A DNA stretch of 64,000 nt from Methanolobus sediminis (GTDB lineage Archaea; Halobacteriota; Methanosarcinia; Methanosarcinales; Methanosarcinaceae): contig NZ_CP133592.1 of the NCBI RefSeq assembly GCF_031312595.1, positions 1,116,001 to 1,180,000 of the forward strand, in the 5' to 3' direction. Below, one piece after another: positions 57,507 through 64,000 of the stretch. The translations under genes were made by a program, and so were the position numbers. A model generated the notes under the pieces. The model was not told the origin of the DNA, did no database searches, and saw only the letters and a program-made list of their open reading frames with translations. Within the stretch, counting starts at the first letter, position 1; each line of letters begins with the position of its first letter.

Positions 57507-58460
57507 TTATTTTCGTCGTGTGGTAGTCATTATTACCGCATCTTCAGATTCACGCGCCTCTATGGAGTCGTAATCAGAATCTTCATTATTATGGATATTA
57601 TCATTGCGTGAAGCTGGCTTGTCCTCTTCAGCAACGATATAACTGCAGGAGTCTCTTTCCTGGCGTGATGTCCTGTTGATTCTCATCTGGCGTTCATCAT
57701 CGGTTTCTGCAATAATATATTCAGATCTTGGTTCAGGTTCTGGCATTTCGGGACGCTTCACAGAAGGAACTTCTCTCACATTAAAACGCATATTTGATGG
57801 TTGAGAGGTTGCTGTTTGTCTGGAAATTGATTCTGGTTCTGCGGACCTGATGGAAACCTTTGGATTTGACTGGCTTGCATAAGATGCGGGTTCTTTAGGA
57901 ACTGAGGGGTTTGACGGAGGAAACATCGATGAAGGTGATACACTCTTAAGTTGGGAAGTACTGGCTGAAGCTGAAACAGGTTTTGGTTCCGGCCTGTAAA
58001 CTCTGGGACTTGAGTATTCAACAGGTGCTGCCTCTGAAACTGGCTTTTCAACCTTAGGTGCAGGATTAGGTGTTAAATTAGGTGTTAGATTTGATGAAAG
58101 ATCTGGTGTGGCTTTTGGCTCAACTTTCCTTTCTTTTGAAACTGAAACCTCTTTCAGTGACCTGATCATTGATTTCTGATCAAGAAGCTCATCCATTATC
58201 CCGTTAAGATTACTGCTTATGGACTGGACCTTACGTTCAAGCTGAGCAATGCGATTATTAAAATCAAGGTCGTTCTTGAGATCACTTCTGATCTCACGGA
58301 GTATAGACTCTCGGAGATTGGTTTTAATATCGTCTAGTTCTGCTTCTTTTTCCTTGAGCTGCCGCTCAAGGCGTTCAATGACAAAGTCCCTGTTTTCAGT
58401 GTTCATGAAAAGCCTCGCAAATCCATTCAGTCCCTCATCGCGGTTACGCGAAAATACCAC
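57507..58460 (-). CDS. Unknown coiled-coil protein heading the smc-scpA-scpB operon
   Basis: A 317-residue protein not recognised. Residues about 23-110 are a charged coiled coil (RDFVIERLERQLKEKEAELDDIK, RIAQLERKVQSISSNLNGIMDEL). Residues 115-240 are a Pro/Ser-rich, probably disordered linker. Near the end a short element recurs: EYIIAETDDE and SYIVAEEDK, about 30 residues apart. There is no signal or membrane segment. It lies 25 bases upstream of smc on the same strand, so it is probably co-expressed. Its architecture, coil plus tethered repeats, would suit a bridging or loading partner of SMC; that is inference. Confidence 0.7.
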   Translation of the reverse strand: MVFSRNRDEGLNGFARLFMNTENRDFVIERLERQLKEKEAELDDIKTNLRESILREIRSDLKNDLDFNNRIAQLERKVQSISSNLNGIMDELLDQKSMIRSLKEVSVSKERKVEPKATPDLSSNLTPNLTPNPAPKVEKPVSEAAPVEYSSPRVYRPEPKPVSASASTSQLKSVSPSSMFPPSNPSVPKEPASYASQSNPKVSIRSAEPESISRQTATSQPSNMRFNVREVPSVKRPEMPEPEPRSEYIIAETDDERQMRINRTSRQERDSCSYIVAEEDKPASRNDNIHNNEDSDYDSIEARESEDAVIMTTTRRK

Positions 58461-58581
58461 GTTAATATATGAATAAAAGTATAATATACCTTATGGTTGT
58501 CTCTTGTATTTTATTCAAGCAATAAATAATTATTTAATTTGATTGGCGTTTCACCGGTTTCACCCAGCTTTATCGGCCAGT

Positions 58582-61242
58582 TTACCGGGAGAATATTGCA
58601 GAAGTATTCGTAATAGGATCTTTTTCAACCGCAAATACATGGTCTGCAGAATCTATCAATGACTCATCGTGAGATACAATGAGTATCTGAGCAACCCCTA
58701 TATCCCTCATCATATCAACAAGTTTGATGAGCTGGTGCACATGTCCGCGGTCAAGGAAAACCGTCGGTTCATCCATAATAAGAGGTGGAAGACCTTCTCT
58801 TGCATGTGTTGAACTTCCAAGGGACAATAAACGATAGATTGCACAACGAAGCACCAGGTTAAAGAGCGCCCTTTCACCACCACTGAGAAGTTTGGGTTCA
58901 AGCGCAGTTCCGTCCTTCTCAAAAACAGTCAGGTTGTAATCAGCATCCAGCATCACATGAGAATATGCATTATTGGAATACATGAATGTGAAGATCTCAT
59001 TGATGAGAGTATCAAGCGTCTGGATATTACTTGAACGCAACTGAGCCCGGATACGCATATACATACTCTCAAGGTTTTCAGCATCCGAGTACACAGCCCG
59101 CAGGAAATCACCTTTATTCTGAAGCACAGTAAGACCTTTCTTCATATCAGAAAGTCTTTTACGGTCATTTTCAGCCATACCTGCCTTCTTCATAACTTCA
59201 TCCTTTTCGAGTTTCAGTTTACCGATCATGGAATTGATATTCTCAAAAGCAGTATTGTATTTCTTACTCAGGATTTCCAGTTCCTTCTTATCAAACTCAC
59301 CAATACTCTTATCAATCTCAGCAAGTGATTCCTTCTTTTCACCGATCTGAGCATCGAACAAAGAAACCATTTCCTGAATGCCTTTTATTTTATCATTCAT
59401 CTGCAGGATCTCAGAGTTTATCTTTTCAGATTCACCAAGCGCCTTCTGCATTTCCCTGAGAAAACCAAGTTTTTCAAGCACTGAAGCATGCTCTTTCTGT
59501 ATAGAATCCTCATCCTGCTTTATCTGCTGAATTGCCGCATTAGTTCCTTCAAGGGATTTCTCCAGCGACTCCTTATCAGTCAGTAATTCCTTTATCCTGG
59601 CCTCATCATTCTTAATACGAAGTCCGTATTCCTCAATTCTCTTCTCATCACGCTCGATTGCTTCCTTTTCAGCCCCAATATCCCGAAGAACACTGTCAAT
59701 ATCAGACTTACAGCTTCTTGCAGACTTTATTTTCTCAACCCGTGCTTCCGTTTCAGTCTGCTTAACCTGCAACTCTGAAAGTTCAGTTTCAAGCTTTACA
59801 AGCGCCTCATCATCCTCAACAGTGGATTGCTCCACACAGGAACCTTTCAGTTCCTGACCACACGTCGGGCACTTTCCGGCTTCCAACAGCTTTTTTGATC
59901 TTTCAAGCCGGGCTTTCAATTCTGAGATCTTTACCTTCAGCTCAGACTGCAGACCATGGAACCTTTTCTGCTGGTCATTTACAAGATCAAGAAATTCATC
60001 GATATTTTCAAGTTTCTCAAGACTGAATCCAAGAGAGGAAACTTTAGAAACAATCTCCTTACGCGTGCTCTCAAGTTCAGCGATCTTAAGTTTATGATTT
60101 TTAGTTTCGGCATGAACAGATTCTATTCTGGACTGCACATCCGCCGTCCCATCCTCAAGAGCCTTTACCTGTTTTTCAGCATCTTTTATCGATTGCCCCG
60201 TGTTGAGAATGTCTTTTTCAGCAACAGCCTTCCTGCTCTTCACTTCAGCCAGCCTGTCACGAACGGAACGTTCTTCCTCATCCGTTTTAGCTACAAGAGA
60301 ATCAGCTTCCTTTGAATCAACAGAAAGTTTTGATTCAATTTCAGACACACGTGCTTTTTTCAGTTCAAGAGTTTCCCTGCGTGAGCGAATATCTTTTGAA
60401 AGAGTGTCAATAGAAACGAAAGAACGGGACTTGCGGTCTGCAAGTTCCTTTATCTGCTGCTGCACAGCTTCTTTTTTGGATGAAAGCTCACTTAATTCTG
60501 ACAGCTTCTTTGTAACCTCATCAATAAGACTGCGTGCCTGATCCCTTTTCTCATTCAGGGATGAGATTTCTTCATCAATCTGCAATGACCTTGTCCTCAG
60601 GGTTGCCAGCCTTCCGCTTGGGTCTGAATCCTCAATAAGCTGAATCTCTGCATTGAGTTCTTTAATCCGCCTTTCATTGTCTCTCTGGTGCCTTCCCACA
60701 CCGACCCTTGCACTTGAAGCCCTCTCCCTGTATTCCTCCAGTTTTCCAAGTTGCAGCAGGTCATCGATCATTTTCTGGCGGTCTTTTGGTTTGGAGTTAA
60801 TCAGTACATCGATCTCGCCCTGCCTGATGTAAACACAATTGCGGTACGCCTCCTCATTCATATTAAGAAGGGAAGTAACTGCCTCATAGGTACGGGAAGC
60901 CTGATCGAATATTATCTCTCCATCCCTCTTGAAAACAGATTTAGTATTGGAAGCACGTCCTTTTTCAGGGTCGTTCCTGAAAGACTGCTCCACGGAATAA
61001 GCATGACCATTCTGCTCGAATTCAAGCAATATTGACGCCTTTGAAGCACCTTTTGTTATGATATCAGAAAGAACGAATTCCTTATCCAGAGTCTTGCTCC
61101 CGAAAAGTCCTGTAAAACATGCCTCAAGAAGACTGGATTTCCCGCTCCCGTTCACACCTGAAACTACAGTTACCCCATCCTTAAAAGACAGGTCAAGCTC
61201 TTTGTAGCTCCTGATGTTCTCAACTTTCAGGCGTTTTAGCAT
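58582..61242 (-). CDS. rad50: DNA double-strand-break repair ATPase Rad50
   Basis: About 886 residues. N-terminal Walker A GVNGSGKSSLLEA, long coiled coils, a zinc hook CPTCGQEL near residue 458, and C-terminal LLSGGERALFNLVLRCAI with Walker B PPLIMDEPTVFLDRGH. It tethers DNA ends with Mre11. The ATG at 61242 overlaps the mre11 TGA by one base and follows GGTGAT within mre11 at good spacing; a GTG three bases upstream is in frame. Confidence 0.96.
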   Translation of the reverse strand: MLKRLKVENIRSYKELDLSFKDGVTVVSGVNGSGKSSLLEACFTGLFGSKTLDKEFVLSDIITKGASKASILLEFEQNGHAYSVEQSFRNDPEKGRASNTKSVFKRDGEIIFDQASRTYEAVTSLLNMNEEAYRNCVYIRQGEIDVLINSKPKDRQKMIDDLLQLGKLEEYRERASSARVGVGRHQRDNERRIKELNAEIQLIEDSDPSGRLATLRTRSLQIDEEISSLNEKRDQARSLIDEVTKKLSELSELSSKKEAVQQQIKELADRKSRSFVSIDTLSKDIRSRRETLELKKARVSEIESKLSVDSKEADSLVAKTDEEERSVRDRLAEVKSRKAVAEKDILNTGQSIKDAEKQVKALEDGTADVQSRIESVHAETKNHKLKIAELESTRKEIVSKVSSLGFSLEKLENIDEFLDLVNDQQKRFHGLQSELKVKISELKARLERSKKLLEAGKCPTCGQELKGSCVEQSTVEDDEALVKLETELSELQVKQTETEARVEKIKSARSCKSDIDSVLRDIGAEKEAIERDEKRIEEYGLRIKNDEARIKELLTDKESLEKSLEGTNAAIQQIKQDEDSIQKEHASVLEKLGFLREMQKALGESEKINSEILQMNDKIKGIQEMVSLFDAQIGEKKESLAEIDKSIGEFDKKELEILSKKYNTAFENINSMIGKLKLEKDEVMKKAGMAENDRKRLSDMKKGLTVLQNKGDFLRAVYSDAENLESMYMRIRAQLRSSNIQTLDTLINEIFTFMYSNNAYSHVMLDADYNLTVFEKDGTALEPKLLSGGERALFNLVLRCAIYRLLSLGSSTHAREGLPPLIMDEPTVFLDRGHVHQLIKLVDMMRDIGVAQILIVSHDESLIDSADHVFAVEKDPITNTSAIFSR

Positions 61243-62723
61243 CACAGATAATCACCCAGATTGTACTGTCGTGGTTTTGGAGTATCCTCATTCTTCTTAT
61301 TCTCAGCAGATGGCTTCTTTTCATCACGGGTTACAGTTTCAGCCGGTTCTGCATTCTGCTCTGATGCTGTATCTGAACCAGAATCAGATACTTCGATCTC
61401 AGAATTCTCGTAAGGATTTTCATCATCACTTTCATAAACCGTTTTTTCGTCTTCCACAAGCCCAGAGGATACTTCTGGAGCCTTAACTGTTTCAGAGGAG
61501 GAAACGGGAGTTTCATTAATAGACTGCAACTCCTTTTCATTGGAGTTTTCAGAAAACGGTTCATCAACAGAAACTGAAACCGGAACAGGATTTGTAAAAT
61601 CGATCTTTTCCAGAAGCTCACCCAGTTTAAGTTCTGCCTCGTCTCCCATCCGGGTCTTGGCTATCTGGGAATCCCTTATCATATCATCAAGAAGCAGACC
61701 CCCTGAAGTGAGATTCATTTTCCGGATCTCTTCTTTGATAACATCATCAGGATCTGAGAAAACCACTTTCAGAGATGGGTCATTCAGGGTGTCAACTCCT
61801 GCTCTCAAGTCCTTTATTCCGGGGACAAGAGCTCCTCTTGAAATGAGGAACTTCTCTATTTCACTGAAATCAAGCCGGGCTTTTACATCACCTGAAAGCT
61901 CAACGAACACGACCTTATCATGAATGTCGTGTTCCATTATAGCATTAAAAACATCTTCAAGGGCATTTGGTCCTTCATTCACATCCACTGGAATGAACAG
62001 GAAATCCCTGGTAGGAATGATCCTTTTGCTAATCTCTATACCGCTGTCCCTTATTGTGACTATGTTATATGACCTTGGTTCGCGTTCTGATGTACTGTTC
62101 CTCTCCGTACTTCCCGGATAGGTGACCCACGTACCATCAACCTTGGTGATCTCATACTTGTGATTATCACCAAGAAGCACTGCATGTATATCAAAAGGAA
62201 TGGAATCGATTACTTCTTTTATGTCCCAGTCACCGAATGAGAATGGTTTTACAAGCTGGTGCATCACAAGCAGATTGTAACGTGCATCAGTGATCATACC
62301 ATCAAATATGGAATAATCAAAAAGAGGAATCTTTGTCTTGGCAATACTGTCAATGCCATATATAGCCACATCTCCAAGCCTGTAAGGCTCGTTACTGAGT
62401 CTGGTCACAAGTCCCAGACTGCTGTAAAGGTCAAGCCATTGTGTATTCTGCTTGCTTTCATGGTTTCCAACTATCGCAAGCAATGGGATGCCGGTACTTT
62501 TAAGCCTGGAAAAAAGTCCCATTGCATCAAGAATGTCATCCAGTGTGGGATTACGCGAGTCAAACAGGTCACCTGCATGTATTACAGCATCCACACCCAT
62601 ATCAATAGCATCATCCACCACAGCAGAAAAGGCATTAAGAAAATCCTTCCGACGAACATCGCTGTGATATTGCCGGTATCCAAGATGTGTATCCCCTGTG
62701 TGGATTATCCTTATCTCATCCAT
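61242..62723 (-). CDS. mre11: DNA double-strand-break repair nuclease Mre11
   Basis: A 493-residue phosphoesterase nuclease. The five metal motifs are visible: IHTGDTHLGYRQ, AVIHAGDLFD, IVGNHES, LGDNHKYEI (HxH-type position) and the later YPGSTERNS. The catalytic domain ends near 330; an acidic, Ser/Glu-rich tail (about 395-480) precedes a short conserved end (NLGDYL) that may bind Rad50. Same operon as rad50. The common archaeal herA and nurA genes are not next to it here. Confidence 0.95.
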   Translation of the reverse strand: MDEIRIIHTGDTHLGYRQYHSDVRRKDFLNAFSAVVDDAIDMGVDAVIHAGDLFDSRNPTLDDILDAMGLFSRLKSTGIPLLAIVGNHESKQNTQWLDLYSSLGLVTRLSNEPYRLGDVAIYGIDSIAKTKIPLFDYSIFDGMITDARYNLLVMHQLVKPFSFGDWDIKEVIDSIPFDIHAVLLGDNHKYEITKVDGTWVTYPGSTERNSTSEREPRSYNIVTIRDSGIEISKRIIPTRDFLFIPVDVNEGPNALEDVFNAIMEHDIHDKVVFVELSGDVKARLDFSEIEKFLISRGALVPGIKDLRAGVDTLNDPSLKVVFSDPDDVIKEEIRKMNLTSGGLLLDDMIRDSQIAKTRMGDEAELKLGELLEKIDFTNPVPVSVSVDEPFSENSNEKELQSINETPVSSSETVKAPEVSSGLVEDEKTVYESDDENPYENSEIEVSDSGSDTASEQNAEPAETVTRDEKKPSAENKKNEDTPKPRQYNLGDYL

Positions 62724-62817
62724 CAGGGATTATGATATGTTTTTGTGATTTTTAATTCTTTGGGCAATTATTAGAATATGCCATCATATTATTGTATATA
62801 GATATATTTACAATTTG

Positions 62818-62830
62818 TTTTTATATAATA
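62818..62830 (+). promoter_or_regulatory. TATA box of the pilin-like operon
   Basis: GTTTTTATATAATAAATG centres about 33 bases before the ATG at 62856 and only ten before an in-frame ATG at 62832. Normal spacing places transcription initiation between the two, which selects the later ATG as a nearly leaderless start. Confidence 0.55.
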
Positions 62831-62855
62831 AATGCATAATAATACACCGGGCATC

Positions 62856-63326
62856 ATGGATGAAAAAGGACAGATCACTATAGATTATCTTATCAGCGTA
62901 ACCATTTTCCTGTTTGCAGTTGCTTTTGTGTTTAATTACACGTCAGGAATATTCACGCCTTTTAATTCTAATTCTGATGAAGTTACCCTTGTTGCCGACA
63001 GGGTATCAACTGTCCTTGTGGAAAAGATCCTGAGCGAAGGTGATGAGAATGTACCCAACATGGTGAACAAAACAAAAGTTGAAACTTTTTTCACAGAACT
63101 TGATGATACTAACTATGAAAGTACTGTAAGTGATCTGGGAATGACCGGTTCATACATATCATACAATCTAAACGTCACCCTCGAAAATGAAACCGGTATC
63201 GTAGCTATGGCAGGAAAGGAAATGCCATCCGGTGTGAACATAGGCCAGACAAAAAGGATAATCCTGTTGAAATATTCAGACACAGGTACCAGAGAGACAG
63301 CCATTCTCTCATTCAGGGTGTGGTAA
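62856..63326 (+). CDS. Pilin-like secreted protein (archaeal class III signal type)
   Basis: About 156 residues from the chosen start MDEKGQITIDYLISVTIFLFAVAFVFNYTSG. The charged DEKG followed by a hydrophobic helix with Gln and Tyr resembles archaeal type IV pilin and pseudopilin starts, cut after the Gly by PibD. The rest is a beta-rich domain with N-glycosylation sites. An in-frame ATG at 62832 lies too close to the TATA box. The neighbouring genes share the design, so this is probably a pilin-like cluster. Exact filament type not known. Confidence 0.65.
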   Translation: MDEKGQITIDYLISVTIFLFAVAFVFNYTSGIFTPFNSNSDEVTLVADRVSTVLVEKILSEGDENVPNMVNKTKVETFFTELDDTNYESTVSDLGMTGSYISYNLNVTLENETGIVAMAGKEMPSGVNIGQTKRIILLKYSDTGTRETAILSFRVW

Positions 63327-63943
63327 TGATGTTCAAAAAACCTTTTCAAAAAAGATTCGACACCTGCGGGCAGATGCATTCCCTTGAGGCATTAATGGCC
63401 TCGCTAATAATGATCGGGGTCATCGTTTTTGCAGTCGAGGCAACCTCGCTAACACCCCTCACATCATCCACTGCGAACGCACATATTGAAGCCCAGTTGC
63501 AGACCATGGGTCAGGATATGCTTAACGTTCTCTCCTATACAGGACTCAGCCATGATTCTGACCTAAAGAATGATGTAATGAACTGGAATGGTACCGAATA
63601 TGTATGGAATGGGACGGTGTACAAATCAAGCGATTCCAAGAATATAACGCTCACTAACAGTTCCCTTGCAGAGATGTTCGAGTTCATAGCGATTCCAAGA
63701 GGAATTGCCCATAATGTAGACTTTACATGTATCGGTGATAACGGGATCACAATTACACTGCCTTACATCTACAATGGAGACCCTTCTGATAACGCAGTCA
63801 TAATATCGAAAAAAGTGGTCCTTTCAGACACCGATGTCGGTAACACGTCAGCCTTCATGACGAACACAGGAATACCTGATGCCGACAACAGCAGTGGTTT
63901 CTACAACATAGTCAATGTCGAGATGACACTCTGGAGAATGTGA
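63326..63943 (+). CDS. Second pilin-like secreted protein
   Basis: About 205 residues: MMFKKPFQKRFDTCGQMHSLEALMASLIMIGVIVFAVEATSL, a basic start, Cys-Gly-Gln-Met-His-Ser-Leu-Glu and a hydrophobic helix. The pattern resembles halophile pilin-like families found in clusters (the CGQMHSLEA start). The body is beta-rich with many N-x-S/T sites. Its ATG overlaps the previous stop (TAATG); a GTG six bases earlier is open but unlikely. Confidence 0.65.
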   Translation: MMFKKPFQKRFDTCGQMHSLEALMASLIMIGVIVFAVEATSLTPLTSSTANAHIEAQLQTMGQDMLNVLSYTGLSHDSDLKNDVMNWNGTEYVWNGTVYKSSDSKNITLTNSSLAEMFEFIAIPRGIAHNVDFTCIGDNGITITLPYIYNGDPSDNAVIISKKVVLSDTDVGNTSAFMTNTGIPDADNSSGFYNIVNVEMTLWRM

Positions 63944-63962
63944 CCCATCGGAGCGTAAAAGA

Positions 63963-64000
63963 ATGAAAAGATATGATGATAAAGCACAGCTATTACTCCT
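63963..64000 (+). CDS. Third member of the pilin-like cluster (partial, runs off the right edge)
   Basis: Only 12 codons are visible (MKRYDDKAQLLL), 19 bases after the previous gene, with GGAGCG as ribosome site. The DDKAQ-L-L-L opening again resembles the start of a pilin-like membrane helix, so it likely continues the cluster. Confidence 0.45.
   Translation, partial: MKRYDDKAQLLL

Overview
The window is a chromosomal segment of a methanogenic archaeon, most likely a methylotrophic member of the Methanosarcinaceae (a Methanolobus- or Methanococcoides-like organism). The placement rests on archaeal information-processing genes (TBP, aIF1A, Rio1, Rnp4, DNA polymerase B, SecE-Spt5-L11-L1-L10-L12), an archaeosine tRNA transglycosylase, a Methanosarcina-type S-layer protein with duplicated S-layer domains and a PGF-type C-terminal anchor, an intron-containing tRNA-Met, and archaeal TATA promoters. 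The genus is an inference. No CRISPR array, IS element or prophage was seen; nearly all of the window reads as ordinary chromosome.

Layout. 1-3.5 kb (-): a four-gene operon that reads as the anaerobic ergothioneine route (EanB-like rhodanese, EanA/EgtD-like methyltransferase, SufS, SufE). 3.6-5.1 kb: tgtA. 5.2-7.3 kb: trkH-trkA potassium uptake. 7.5-12.8 kb (-): a complete rRNA operon, 16S - tRNA-Ala - 23S - tRNA-Cys - 5S. 13.1-14.8 kb: aIF1A-rio1-KH small-subunit assembly genes. 14.9-18 kb: DUF1614 membrane protein, a KaiC-like ATPase and dihydroorotase. 18.2-23.3 kb: pstSCAB with two phoU genes. 23.3-26.2 kb: DNA polymerase B and tRNA-Met. 26.3-29.1 kb: a lipoprotein and the S-layer gene with an almost perfect 0.5-kb internal duplication. 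29.4-32.1 kb: two KaiC-like ATPases with a tiny antisense zinc-ribbon gene between them, plus a winged-helix regulator. 32.3-36.9 kb: SRP RNA, tRNA-Ser, a Cys-rich microprotein, Rnp4, an MBL hydrolase, DtdA and FtsZ. 37-40.5 kb: the secE-spt5-L11-L1-L10-L12 cluster. 40.5-50 kb: a methyltransferase, an ABC1/UbiB kinase, cobalt ECF transporter genes (cbiO-cbiQ facing cbiM-cbiN), a radical SAM protein, a cohesin-like surface protein, SAM hydrolase and thiC. 50.3-58.5 kb (-): glycosyltransferase with TBP, then an unknown coiled-coil gene with smc-scpA-scpB. 58.6-62.7 kb (-): mre11-rad50. 62.8-64 kb: a pilin-like gene cluster running off the edge.

How genes work together. SufS and SufE plausibly feed persulfide sulfur to EanB, which would install it on the trimethylhistidine made by EanA. 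The Pst system and PhoU proteins handle phosphate. CbiMNQO would import cobalt for corrinoids, which methylotrophic methanogenesis uses heavily. SMC-ScpAB and Mre11-Rad50 maintain the chromosome.

Most worth a second look: the ergothioneine cluster; a multi-hairpin leader in front of L1 whose basal stem reaches the Shine-Dalgarno; an unknown coiled-coil protein heading the smc operon and a long C-terminal extension on ScpB; the S-layer gene's homogenised repeats and a possible leader peptide; clear inverted repeats at the rrn, pst, thiC and cbi promoters; two genes that seem to lack a standard start codon; and a 47-codon zinc-ribbon gene between two KaiC genes.
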